Position numbers and translations under genes: made by a program. Below, one piece after another: positions 37,411-45,836 of a stretch of 64,000 nucleotides of DNA. The notes under the pieces are model-generated. The model was not told the DNA's origin, did no database searches, and saw nothing but the letters and a program-made list of their open reading frames with translations. Where the stretch lies: assembly GCA_019459285.1 (NCBI GenBank), contig JAIBEL010000013.1:1-64000 (forward strand). The letters run 5' to 3'. Positions within the stretch are counted from its first letter, which is position 1, and each line of letters opens with the position of its first letter. Source of the DNA: Rhizobium sp. Its GTDB lineage: Bacteria; Pseudomonadota; Gammaproteobacteria; Burkholderiales; Thiobacillaceae.

Positions 37411-37647
37411 ATGGAATACGAATTTACTATCGAATTTAAGCTTCCCAGCCCAGACGAAGATATTGATGAACTCGTCGAAAAGCTGGGGGCCGCGGGCTGC
37501 GATGATGCGCTGGTTGGACTGGGAACACCCGGCCAGATAGCTTTGAAGTTCTCTCGCGAAGCGGAGTCCACTCAACTCGCCGTTGAGAGTGCGATTAGGG
37601 ACATACAGAAAGCTGTTCCCTCAGCTGTGCCGCAAATTTTTTATTGA
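37411..37647 (+). CDS. Small protein, N-terminal half of a putative regulator family
   Basis: A 78-residue acidic protein: MEYEFTIEFKLPSPDEDIDELVEKLGAAGCDDALVGLGTPGQIALKFSREAESTQLAVESAIRDIQKAVPSA. From memory, this pattern (GCDDA..G.G.PG.IAL.F.REA...AV.SAI.D...A.P.A) occurs as the first half of proteins that continue into a helix-turn-helix; here the protein stops where that part would begin. It ends 10 bp before the thermonuclease gene on the same strand. The 268 bp upstream (37,143-37,410) contain no gene I can support. Confidence 0.65.
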   Translation: MEYEFTIEFKLPSPDEDIDELVEKLGAAGCDDALVGLGTPGQIALKFSREAESTQLAVESAIRDIQKAVPSAVPQIFY

Positions 37648-37657
37648 GTGCTGACAG

Positions 37658-38149
37658 ATGAGAAGACTCATCCCGCTCCTACTGTTTTGGTCAATTTCGG
37701 CGTCCGCGGCGACTCTGGTCGGTCAGGTTGTCGGGGTAACGGACGGCGACACAGTAACGGTTCTTGATGAGCAGAAGCAGCAGCACAAAGTAAGGCTGGC
37801 CGGGATAGATGCGCCGGAAAAGAAGCAACCCTTTGGGCAGAGGTCCAAGGAGGCCTTGTCTGACGCGGTGTTTGGAAAGACTGTTTCGGTTGAGTGGAAC
37901 AAGCTAGACCGGTACGGCCGAATCATTGGGAAAATTGTCGTCGACGCACGCGACGTAAACCTAAGCCAGGTTGAGGTCGGTTTGGCTTGGTGGTATCAAC
38001 AGTATTCGGCGGAGCAGTCGGTTGGTGACCGGCAGCTTTATGCTCTGACAGAAGAGAATGCTAGGAGGGAACGGCTAGGCTTGTGGAGCGAGGCTGAGCC
38101 GACTCCGCCGTGGGACTGGAGAAAGCTAAAGAAAGCCAGTCGAAAATAA
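37658..38149 (+). CDS. Secreted thermonuclease (SNase family)
   Basis: A 163-residue protein with a signal peptide (RRLIPLLLFWSISASA, cleavage before ATLVG) and an intact SNase core: VVGVTDGDTVTVLDEQKQQHKVRLAGIDAPEKKQPFGQRSKEALSDAVFGKTVSVEWNKLDRYGRIIGKIVVDARDVNLSQVEVGLAWWYQQY. The catalytic Arg (VRLAG), Glu (APEKK) and second Arg (DRYGR) are present, with the Ca2+-binding Asp residues. It should cut DNA and RNA in the periplasm or outside the cell. It is the intact counterpart of the degenerate gene 0.5 kb upstream. Confidence 0.92.
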   Translation: MRRLIPLLLFWSISASAATLVGQVVGVTDGDTVTVLDEQKQQHKVRLAGIDAPEKKQPFGQRSKEALSDAVFGKTVSVEWNKLDRYGRIIGKIVVDARDVNLSQVEVGLAWWYQQYSAEQSVGDRQLYALTEENARRERLGLWSEAEPTPPWDWRKLKKASRK

Positions 38150-38508
38150 CTTCGGGCACCACCTGTCAGCCCGCAGTCGGCTTTGTCACTTTTCCGCGGG
38201 TTTGCCACGGCCTTCTGCCGGACATTTGCACGGCGCGGCAGGGTATCCCTTCATGAGACCCGACACAGGTCAAATACTGTAAGTCCCCAAGCAGGTCTGT
38301 CGGAAAAATTTACAGTTTTTCCTTGCTCAACGTTCGCTCCCGCCAGCCCCCCTTATAAACATTGGCGCCCAGCCGACCCGCTCTCGCTGGCACGTTTCCT
38401 GCGCCAATGGACTTCGGCTGATTTGTCGTTATTCCAAGTCGCGTAGCTGCCCTCCAAACGCGCCCCAGCCTTGAATCAATTCCGTATTCAACTTAAGGGA
38501 GGGGCAGC
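38150..38508. other. Intergenic region, 359 bp, with regulatory sites only
   Basis: No coding sequence can be supported. It holds the sigma-54 promoter and possible activator site described separately. The first 140 bp show nothing recognisable. Confidence 0.7.
38297..38402 (+). promoter_or_regulatory. Sigma-54 promoter and candidate activator site for the PEP-CTERM gene
   Basis: TGGCACGTTTCCTGC (38388-38402) matches the -24/-12 consensus TGGCAC-N5-TTGC with one change and exact GG-to-GC spacing of 10 bp. About 75-90 bp upstream an inverted repeat CTGT-N11-ACAG (38297-38315) is a candidate enhancer site. PEP-CTERM genes in exosortase bacteria are known to be controlled by RpoN with the PrsK/PrsR system. 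Predicted leader about 95 nt. Confidence 0.68.
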
Positions 38509-39249
38509 ATGATTACTCGCATTTGGACTCAAATGGCGCTGGTGACAGTGCTGGGACTTTCCGGCACAGCCCAAGCAGCCCTTCAAGGTCGCGACCTTGA
38601 CGGCAACCTGGCTGCCTTTGAAGCCTACTACGACACAGACCTCAACATTACCTGGCTGGCGAATGCCAACGCCAACGGCCCGATGACCTGGGCGGCTGCC
38701 AACACCTGGGCGGCTAACCTCAGCTTTTACGATGTCGTTAACAACATCACCTACGACAATTGGCGCCTGCCCACTGTCAACCCTGTCAATGGCACAAGTT
38801 TCAATTACACCACCAGCTTTGACGGCAGTACTGACGTTGGCTATAACGTCAGCGAGCAAGGTACCCTCTTTGCTGGCAGCACTGGCAGTGAAATGGCGCA
38901 CTTGTACTACAACACACTCAACAACAAAGGCTATTGCCCTGTTTCCACGAATTGTTCCCCCGCGCCGCAAGGCGGTTGGGGGCTAAACAACACCGGCCCC
39001 TTCACCAATCTTCAGGTCGGGGGCTATTGGTCTGCTACGGAGTACGCGCCGGATACTGCGGTCTACGCGTGGTACTTCGCCTTCAATAGCGGGCTCCAGT
39101 ATTCGGTTGGCAAGAATGCTTATTTATCCGCGTTAGCAGTGAGCCCCGGCGACATCGGCATCGCTGCCGTCCCCGAGGCCGATACGTGGGCGATGCTGTT
39201 GGCTGGATTAGGGCTTGTTGGCGCTGTTACGGGACGGCGTCGCAGCTGA
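38509..39249 (+). CDS. PEP-CTERM sorted DUF1566-like extracellular protein
   Basis: A 246-residue protein with a signal peptide (MALVTVLGLSGTAQA), a DUF1566/Lcl-like body (ITWLANANANGPMTWAAANTWAANL, NWRLPTVNP, GGYWSATEYAPDTAVYAWYFAFNSG) and a C-terminal PEP-CTERM signal: VPEADTWAMLLAGLGLVGAVTGRRR. Exosortase (EpsH) recognises this tail. The protein is therefore destined for the envelope or the extracellular polysaccharide matrix. No exosortase gene is in the window, so sorting depends on the host. A strong ribosome site (GGGAGGGG) precedes the ATG. Confidence 0.93.
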   Translation: MITRIWTQMALVTVLGLSGTAQAALQGRDLDGNLAAFEAYYDTDLNITWLANANANGPMTWAAANTWAANLSFYDVVNNITYDNWRLPTVNPVNGTSFNYTTSFDGSTDVGYNVSEQGTLFAGSTGSEMAHLYYNTLNNKGYCPVSTNCSPAPQGGWGLNNTGPFTNLQVGGYWSATEYAPDTAVYAWYFAFNSGLQYSVGKNAYLSALAVSPGDIGIAAVPEADTWAMLLAGLGLVGAVTGRRRS

Positions 39250-39345
39250 TTCTGTGGCTGTGCCTGTCCCCAGCTTCGCGCGTCGACTTGCGCACCGACA
39301 ACATTTGCGCGATAGCCTTTCGGGCTTCATATTTAGGGGGATTGG

Positions 39346-40512
39346 ATGGTTCCTAGTCAGCTTCTTCGCACAATCTTCGCATTCGGTTGCGGCTCACTAC
39401 TTGTGGCTTGTGCAACCCCCTACAAGACGCCCACCTTCGAATCGCGTCCACCTGGACAGACCACTTTCCCGGGCATCGCACAGTTAGTAGTCGCTGCGCC
39501 TAACCATACCCTGGATGTGCTGATGGTGCATGGCATGTGTACCCATGACCCTCGCTGGGCACGGGAAAGCATCACCCATCTCAATTCTACCTTGAGTGGA
39601 GTGGGTACCCCGACGATTGTGCCAGTCCAGGTCGAGGGCACCAAGGCAACTCTCTATCAGGCGAATCTCTCTGTACCCGGGGGGCTGGTCCGGACCAGCG
39701 CCTTGGTCTGGTCTCCCATAGTCGCGCCACTAAAGAATCAGCTTTGTTACGACCAGAAAGACAAGTCTGAAGCATGCAAAGCCACCCCCGCATACCCCTA
39801 TAAGAGGGCTAAAATCAATCGAGCGCTCAAAGACGTATTAATGGATGACTGCTTGGCTGACGCAATCATCTATCAAGGCAAAGCGCGCGATGCCATCATC
39901 GAGCAGTTACAGAAAGCTATCTTGACGGCCGCCGCCTCGCCACGCCCCAGCTCAGCTTTTTCTGATGTCGTTACGGCCGCAGCCACAGCGTCGGCACCAT
40001 TGGTTCTTATCACGGAGAGCCTTGGGAGCAAAATGGCGTTTGATGCAATCTACAAGTTGGTCACGAGTCAGGATAAGAACGAGAGCGCTGCTGGAATACG
40101 GACCTTCGACAGAACTACCGAAGTTTTCATGGGCGCAAATCAGATGCCCATCTTAGCGCTAGCGGACCAAGGCCTTGACGGCTCTCAGTCTACTCTTGCT
40201 AACAGTCCAAACTACCCAAAAGACGCGCTGGCCGAATTGATTGCCATGAAGAGACTGCGAGCTGCCACAGTAACCGCACCGCCACCTAGAGTCGTAGCAT
40301 TTACAGACCCGAACGACGCACTCTCATACATTTTGGCGCCGGCAAAGCAGGTTGCAAACTATGATGTAGTAGACGTCCTAGTATCTAACGACAATACTTA
40401 TTTAGGTCTCTTAGAGAATCCTTATCCGGCTCACGTTGGTTACTTAGCCAATCCCGAGGTTATGCGACTAATAGCTTGCGGGTCATCAGACAAAGGATGC
40501 GTGTCTAGGTAA
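39346..40512 (+). CDS. Lipoprotein with alpha/beta-hydrolase-like fold
   Basis: A 388-residue protein with a type II signal peptide (LRTIFAFGCGSLLVAC, lipobox LVAC). Downstream, TLDVLMVHGMCTHDPRWARESI looks like the strand and oxyanion loop of an alpha/beta hydrolase. PLVLITESLGSKMAFDAIYKL looks like the nucleophile elbow, with S-L-G-S in place of strict GxSxG. A late His (PYPAHVGYLANPEV) could complete a triad. The substrate is unknown. It ends in an inverted repeat shared with the convergent HNH gene. Confidence 0.68.
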   Translation: MVPSQLLRTIFAFGCGSLLVACATPYKTPTFESRPPGQTTFPGIAQLVVAAPNHTLDVLMVHGMCTHDPRWARESITHLNSTLSGVGTPTIVPVQVEGTKATLYQANLSVPGGLVRTSALVWSPIVAPLKNQLCYDQKDKSEACKATPAYPYKRAKINRALKDVLMDDCLADAIIYQGKARDAIIEQLQKAILTAAASPRPSSAFSDVVTAAATASAPLVLITESLGSKMAFDAIYKLVTSQDKNESAAGIRTFDRTTEVFMGANQMPILALADQGLDGSQSTLANSPNYPKDALAELIAMKRLRAATVTAPPPRVVAFTDPNDALSYILAPAKQVANYDVVDVLVSNDNTYLGLLENPYPAHVGYLANPEVMRLIACGSSDKGCVSR

Positions 40513-40546
40513 CAGCCCATGTTCGTTTTAAAGGGGAGCTGTTACC
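40508..40546. repeat. Inverted repeat containing the stop codons of two convergent genes
   Basis: GGTAACAGC (40508-40516) and GCTGTTACC (40538-40546) form a perfect 9-bp inverted repeat with a 21-nt loop. Each arm contains the TAA stop of one of the converging genes. No T-run follows, so a terminator role is uncertain. Confidence 0.6.
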
Positions 40547-41735
40547 GCTTATCGAACCCGTGTTGTTCGCGGTGGGCTTTCAAATAGGGTTTGTGCTGTT
40601 CTGCAACGAGCCTCAGCTTCGATTCGAGACTTACCCCGAGTGACCGGACGTCGTCAGGCTCAAGCACCGAACTGAGCAGTATTGAGCCCTCATCCGAAAA
40701 TGAAATCAGGCCAGCGTCGAACAACCGGTCGATTGACGCAGCAAGCAACAAACCGTTGTACTCATCCAAGCGCTCCGGGTTTGACGCTTCGGCCCATGGC
40801 TTTGCATGGGACGCAACCAACACGGTCTCAACGGAACATCCGGTGAGCGCGCATTTCCCCTCCCACAGACGAAGCATACGTTTGCGGTAACCGCCCTGTC
40901 CGATACGTGCGTTGATAAGGGCTTGCTTGGTGGTTTCAGGAATGTCCTTGTTCTTTGGGTCTGAGTTGACATCGAGCGCAGCCTCCATCAGTCCCGGGGC
41001 TTCAACCTTGCCCTCAATCAAACCCAAGTTCTCAAGCGCCTCAACCAAGGCCGGGCGTAGAGTCCATTGCCAATGTCCTTTGGGGTCTGAGCGGCCAGCA
41101 GTCGCTAAGGCCTGTGTTTGATTTCCGAGCCCGTCGATACCGAAGTGTTCGGCGAAAAGCCGCCCCAGCCTGCCGTACTGAGTATTTGCGCTCTTGTAGT
41201 TCTCGTACCCGCCAATTGAGGCAATGGCTTCCATGGACAAGGTATGTCCTTGGGCGGCGGCATGACCAAGCAACATTGCTTGTTGATTTGGAGTGATGCG
41301 TTCGGAAATTGACGCATAGGCTTCTATGTAGTCAGCGGCTGATAAGGCTGAAACCCTATCGAAAGCGTCCGGCGCGCCGGGCACTTCACCTGCCGGTGAA
41401 GTCACGCCTTCATTGATTGGCCGGATTGTTGCACCCGTCACCAAATGGAGGAGTTCAGGGGCAATCCAGTACCCCATGATTCTTTTCCTTGCGTGCAGTG
41501 TGAGGCTGTTTCCGCTCTTGCCAAGGTTGCCGTCCTGAGTCTTCACCCTTACGCTCTTACCTTCAAAAACCACAGCCCGGATTACCTGTTCGAGGTCCTC
41601 CGTGTACTCGCCTTCTCCGTTCCGGTCCCTACCCAATGCAAACCCATAGCGCTTCGTGGTGAGGTCGCTTTTCTTATAGGGATAGCGATAGTCGCCATCC
41701 TGGTCGATGAGTGCGAAGCGGGTGTCTACAGTCAT
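40542..41735 (-). CDS. HNH endonuclease-domain protein
   Basis: A 397-residue protein. The C-terminal ~110 residues are an HNH_2-type domain: YRKRMLRLWEGKCALTGCSVETVLVASHAKPWAEASNPERLDEYNGLLLAASIDRLFDAGLISF, with a Cys pair and the SHAKPW core His. A middle helical stretch (~130-280) and an N-terminal ~110-residue module (DTRFALIDQDGDYRYPYKKSDLTTKRYGFALG) are unassigned. Such proteins often act in restriction of foreign DNA; that role is inference from the domain and the island. Confidence 0.8.
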   Translation of the reverse strand: MTVDTRFALIDQDGDYRYPYKKSDLTTKRYGFALGRDRNGEGEYTEDLEQVIRAVVFEGKSVRVKTQDGNLGKSGNSLTLHARKRIMGYWIAPELLHLVTGATIRPINEGVTSPAGEVPGAPDAFDRVSALSAADYIEAYASISERITPNQQAMLLGHAAAQGHTLSMEAIASIGGYENYKSANTQYGRLGRLFAEHFGIDGLGNQTQALATAGRSDPKGHWQWTLRPALVEALENLGLIEGKVEAPGLMEAALDVNSDPKNKDIPETTKQALINARIGQGGYRKRMLRLWEGKCALTGCSVETVLVASHAKPWAEASNPERLDEYNGLLLAASIDRLFDAGLISFSDEGSILLSSVLEPDDVRSLGVSLESKLRLVAEQHKPYLKAHREQHGFDKR

Positions 41736-41865
41736 GGGCCTTCGTTTGTTCCTAACTTAATGAGTGCGAACCATAACGGATGGTTAAAATTGTCGCCACC
41801 AAGGGATTATGAATTGCACGCAACGCGCAACACCACTAGCCAATTCCAGAGTAGAAATTACCTAC

Positions 41866-42837
41866 ATGAGCATTACAACCGACGATAACCAGAACCGCAT
41901 CGAAGCGATTTTCTTTCCGTACGCCACCGAGAGAATTGCGAAAGTTAGGGAATCGAAAACTCGCTTTGTTCACTACACATCCGCAGAAGTGGCCATGCAG
42001 ATTATTAGTGGCCAAGAAGTGTGGATGCGAAACGCGACAACCATGAATGACTATATGGAGGTCACTCATGGTTCTGAGTGTCTCCGGAAAGCATACGCTG
42101 GAGCTAATGGGCAAAAACTTAAGCAGACAATTGATGCGTTATTTCCAGGGCTTTCAGGCGAGCTTGAGAGCCGGTTCAATGCATGGCTGCCAGGCCTTCG
42201 TTATGACACCTATTTGACGTGTATTTCAGAACATTGTGATAGCGAGGATAAGCACGGCCGCCTATCAATGTGGCGAGCCTATGGCGGTTCCACTGGCGTG
42301 GCCTTGGTTCTGAACAGTGCGGCATTCGTTACCGAGTCAAATGCCTTGAAGGCTTACACAAGTCCAGTTTCATACTTGGATTCAGATACTTTTACTGAAG
42401 AATTTCGGCGTCTCACGGACACCCTGAATGGCGAAATAAACTTTGTGAAATAGCTTGGAAAGGAGCATGTACTAAACCTTCTGTTCAATGCCTTTAGGTT
42501 TGCCGTGTTATGCACAAAGCATCCTGGGTTTAAGGAGGAGCGCGAATGGCGGGTTATTTACTCCCCAGGAATGGAGATGTCAGAACATATCCAGGAATTT
42601 GCTCACGCGGTACGGGGTGTACCCCAGAAAATCCAAAAGATTCCTCTTCGCAATATTCCAGAGGAAGATTTTTTCGGGGCCGAAATCCCGGAATTACTTG
42701 AGCGAATAATTATCGGACCGACGGTATATCCCAATGCGATGTACCAGGCATTTAGCAAGTTGCTCCGAGACGCTGGGGTTCCAGACCCGGACAATCGAAT
42801 ATTCATTTCTGACATACCGTTGAGAGAGGCGAGATAG
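41866..42837 (+). pseudogene. DUF2971 gene interrupted by one in-frame amber codon
   Basis: The reading frame from ATG 41866 runs to TAG at 42451-42453 and then continues open in the same frame to 42837. The first part has TRFVHYTSAEVAMQIISGQEVWMRNATTMNDYMEVTHG and HGRLSMWRAYGGSTGVALVLN. After the stop come LGKEHVLNLLFNAFRF, HPGFKEEREWRVIYSP and LERIIIGPTVYPN, which together make the full DUF2971 pattern. One change (CAG to TAG is simplest) explains the break. Inactive unless amber is suppressed. DUF2971 proteins are common in defence islands, function unknown. The 157 bp after the gene hold nothing supported. Confidence 0.8.
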
Positions 42838-42994
42838 CAAACCGGCCGCGCAGGCCGGGGGGCGTTCGTCATGTATGGTGTGCGGTCAGGGAATGGAAAA
42901 ATACGTTCGATAAGCTTGGCGCGAATCGGCAGGTGAGTTTCCTTCTCGAAAAGGCTGTTCAACGAAGTAATTTTAGAAATTAGAGTTGTGAGTA

Positions 42995-43720
42995 TCAATC
43001 CAGCAGACGCTTAAGGTTTTCGCGCAGCATTGAACTCACTTCAACTTTCGACTTTCCCATCAGCAGTTCAAGGTGGCTAGAAATATCGCAAGCCTCCCAT
43101 GGCATCAGTGGTGCCCCATGACGCTGGGCAAATGGGCCATCTGTCTCAGGAAGCACTCGGTCCAATGGCATTTCGCCAAGATGAGCGCGCCCCTTTTCAC
43201 TTGCAAGCATTGCTGGCCCAACGCTGAACCAGCACCCCAAGTCGATGGCACGCTGAAGCTCTCGACGGCTACCCGAAAACCAGTGTAAGACGGGTATACC
43301 CGCGTTCGGGTGAGCCTCCAGAATGTTGAGCAAGCGCGATTCAGCACCTCGCGAATGGATACTCATGATACGTCCGCCTTGGTTTTGGCACTCCGCGATG
43401 ACGCTCGTAAAAATGCGTTCCTGGAGCGGCAGCGAGTTCTTGAATCGACTGGAGCCATCCAAGCCAATTTCGCCAATGAACCTTGTTGAAGAGACCAACT
43501 GAACAAGTAGTGCTTCCTCATTTTGCTTTGCTTCCGCAACTTCTGGATGGAGCCCTAGACCTACGTGAACTGTTTCTTTGCCTGCGAACACTCGAGAGGT
43601 TGCCAAGAACGCACGCGGACTGGTTGTTACTGCAAGCGTAAACTCGTTCCGTCGTGCGACCTCTGTTAGCAGGTTGAGGGCGTTGGGGTATAGGTCAAGG
43701 TGACAATGAAAATCAATCAC
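42995..43720 (-). CDS. qatD: QatD, TatD-like DNase of the Qat antiphage system
   Basis: A 241-residue TatD-family metal-dependent hydrolase: VIDFHCHLDLYPNALNLL, GLGLHPEVAEAK, FIGEIGLDGSSRF, MSIHSRGAESRLLNIL, VLHWFSGS and LPETDGPF, giving the expected metal ligands HxH, E, H, H, D. The start is a GTG at 43720 overlapping the QatC stop (GTGA-type), and it agrees with the usual VIDFHCHLD beginning. Last gene of qatABCD; translational coupling along all four genes supports a single system. Confidence 0.92.
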   Translation of the reverse strand: MIDFHCHLDLYPNALNLLTEVARRNEFTLAVTTSPRAFLATSRVFAGKETVHVGLGLHPEVAEAKQNEEALLVQLVSSTRFIGEIGLDGSSRFKNSLPLQERIFTSVIAECQNQGGRIMSIHSRGAESRLLNILEAHPNAGIPVLHWFSGSRRELQRAIDLGCWFSVGPAMLASEKGRAHLGEMPLDRVLPETDGPFAQRHGAPLMPWEACDISSHLELLMGKSKVEVSSMLRENLKRLLD

Positions 43721-44991
43721 AGCACTTTTTCCTGCCGCAGTAGGGCCCCCAATTCGGTCAAGCCGCGTGCGACTACACCTTCGTACTGAGCGCGGTCGGC
43801 AGGGGAAGCAAACGAGAGTTGCCCTGACGTCAGCCGTCGCACGCCCAACAGCTCGTTTCGAAGTACAGCCGCGGCTACAGCGCCAATGTCGTTCGCGCCC
43901 TTCTTTCTCCCCGCGGCCGCAAGTTTGGCGAAGTGATACTTCTCCGTGGTATCCGGTAAGCCCGCTTTCAAAAACGACGCACGTCTGACCAGACACGGAA
44001 CGCATCGACCGCAGTGGGTGTAGTTGTAGTAGCCAAAACGACCGCAACTGGTCGACTCACCAATAAGTCCAGTAAGCATTGTCTGGTCAAGGCACTCAGC
44101 CATGAGTTCACCCTTCGTCTTGAAAGCATAAAGGCGGACCAACTCTGCTTGCAGGCCAAGCGCAGTCCAGACCCTCTGTAGGCGCTCAAGAAATACGGGA
44201 TGGGTTGTCTTGGTGCTCAAACTGCCAGCTCGGCCGGCATTAAGCGGAATATTCAGGCTAATGAAACCATTTTCGGGGACGAAAACCGTTACTGGTTGGT
44301 GTTTAACCGCAAGTGCAGAAGCGCCTAAGGCCGCAAAAGCGAAGAAGACGATGGACCGGCCTCTGGTGGACCGCTCTGTTGAATGAACAACTCGGATGTT
44401 GTGGTTCCACTGCAAGTGTCTATCCGCTGCCCCAAGTTTTTTGGCATACCTCACTTGAGTATCGGAATCGCCCTTTGCCATTTGAGAGACAAACAGCGGT
44501 CGCCGGCCTTGGTGAGTCAGGTCGATAGCGCCTACTAGGCTGTCGACTCCACCAGATAGCAAGGACACACAATCCGCATCGAAGGATTTTGGCGCCGTCG
44601 ATGTAGGGGCTGGCGTTCCGCCGGCCTCGAAACTGAGGTGCCAGAAATCACCTGTTAGGAACCGCAACATCTCCTGCAGCGCGGGCACAAGCTGAGTGAA
44701 TGGTTCAGGTTCAACCAGCGCAACACTCAGTTCAATGACTCGCGTCCATCCGTCAGCGCTAGATGCGCGCGGAACCGCCAGGTCGGCCGCCGACACAGCG
44801 AGCGCAAATGTGGTGAAGTCCCATGTACGGACGTCTGGACAAATGCCTGCTATCTCGACGTCTCGGAGAACGCCCGTACCGACCGTGCTTACATCTTTCC
44901 GGCCGGAGCTCTTGAACATAGCGAAGTATTCGACACCCTCTGACAAATGCTTCGGAATCAAGTCCGGAGAGGTGCAAACAACCTTGCTCAT
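43717..44991 (-). CDS. qatC: QatC, QueC-like protein of the Qat antiphage system
   Basis: A 424-residue protein. The C-terminal two thirds resemble the 7-cyano-7-deazaguanine synthase QueC: PP-loop LLSGGVDSLVGAIDL near residue 145, and the zinc cysteines CGRFGYYNYTHCGRCVPCLVRR near 330-355. An N-terminal ~130-residue extension is typical of QatC rather than housekeeping QueC (~220 residues). In Qat it is thought to act on DNA or protein with deazaguanine-type chemistry; the exact reaction is not established. ATG overlaps the qatB stop (ATGA). Confidence 0.93.
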   Translation of the reverse strand: MSKVVCTSPDLIPKHLSEGVEYFAMFKSSGRKDVSTVGTGVLRDVEIAGICPDVRTWDFTTFALAVSAADLAVPRASSADGWTRVIELSVALVEPEPFTQLVPALQEMLRFLTGDFWHLSFEAGGTPAPTSTAPKSFDADCVSLLSGGVDSLVGAIDLTHQGRRPLFVSQMAKGDSDTQVRYAKKLGAADRHLQWNHNIRVVHSTERSTRGRSIVFFAFAALGASALAVKHQPVTVFVPENGFISLNIPLNAGRAGSLSTKTTHPVFLERLQRVWTALGLQAELVRLYAFKTKGELMAECLDQTMLTGLIGESTSCGRFGYYNYTHCGRCVPCLVRRASFLKAGLPDTTEKYHFAKLAAAGRKKGANDIGAVAAAVLRNELLGVRRLTSGQLSFASPADRAQYEGVVARGLTELGALLRQEKVL

Positions 44992-45836
44992 AGCACTCCC
45001 TCATATACTTCAAACGTCAAGCGAACGGCATCCTGAACCAACGTATCAAGCTGTTGCTTAGTTGGGTTGGGCATCTTTTCCCGAAGCGCGCCAAGTTGCA
45101 CACCAACTTCATTCTTCACAAAGTCGCGCATTTCAAGTTCTCGCTTAACCCCGAGTTCAGGGTCAAGCCTTGAACTTTCAAAGAACTGTCCCATGTCGAA
45201 CTCAAGTCGATTGCAAACCTCGTGGCCCAAAAAGAGTTGCAGCAGAGTCCACGTATCCGCATCACCCATGTGAAGCAACTCAACGTCTGGTTGAAGCAGG
45301 ATGAGCTCTGAGATGGCAAGCGCCATCGAGTCCCGGAGAGACTCCTCGTCAGCGCTACCGCCTGACGGCGCCAGCGCCTGGACGATTGCATCGGCAACGT
45401 CGGCTGACGACGGGTTCCTCGCCAGAAGGTTTTGCACCCAACTTACTACTCTGGTGTCGGCACCCTCCCGAGCGGCCTGAAGGAATGAGAACAGACCGGC
45501 GCCGGCGCTCGTTGCAGCGCGCATTCTGGACGCCGCTGCTGCCGCTCCCCCAATTCCCGTCAGAGAGTAGTGGCCGAGGCTGCGTGCAAGTTTGGCTTTG
45601 TCTCCGGAGCGGATAAAGGCACCTAGGTCTCTCCTCGCCGCTGCAAAACGCCGAGGCGGAGCGACAGCTGGTTTCACTTCATCCGGTTTGGCCGGCTCCT
45701 TGTCCGTAGGTTCTGCCGCGTCGGGGGGCGACGCATCAGGAGACCCGCCTTCAGCGGCGGGAACCAGTTCTTCCAGCCATGGTGGGTCAAGGCTAACTCC
45801 GGCTCCCGGGCCAGCGCTAGAAGTAGAAGTTCCCAT
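44988..45836 (-). CDS. qatB: QatB, Qat antiphage system protein
   Basis: A 282-residue protein without a known catalytic domain. The first ~70 residues are Pro/Ser/Ala/Glu-rich and probably disordered, with SLDPPWLEELVPAAEGGSPD near the start. The rest is helical (RFAAARRDLGAFIRSGDKAKLARSLGHYSLTGIGGAAAAASRM, VADAIVQALAPSGGSADEESLRDSMALAISELI). The identification rests on size, the disordered N-terminus, the Gly/Ala segment and its position between qatA and qatC. Overlaps qatA by 1 bp (TGATG) and qatC by 4 bp. Confidence 0.88.
   Translation of the reverse strand: MGTSTSSAGPGAGVSLDPPWLEELVPAAEGGSPDASPPDAAEPTDKEPAKPDEVKPAVAPPRRFAAARRDLGAFIRSGDKAKLARSLGHYSLTGIGGAAAAASRMRAATSAGAGLFSFLQAAREGADTRVVSWVQNLLARNPSSADVADAIVQALAPSGGSADEESLRDSMALAISELILLQPDVELLHMGDADTWTLLQLFLGHEVCNRLEFDMGQFFESSRLDPELGVKRELEMRDFVKNEVGVQLGALREKMPNPTKQQLDTLVQDAVRLTFEVYEGVL

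Noticed and set aside
42603..42998. 131-residue minus-strand frame before qatD
   Set aside because: It is antisense to the conserved 3' half of the DUF2971 gene and has no family match.
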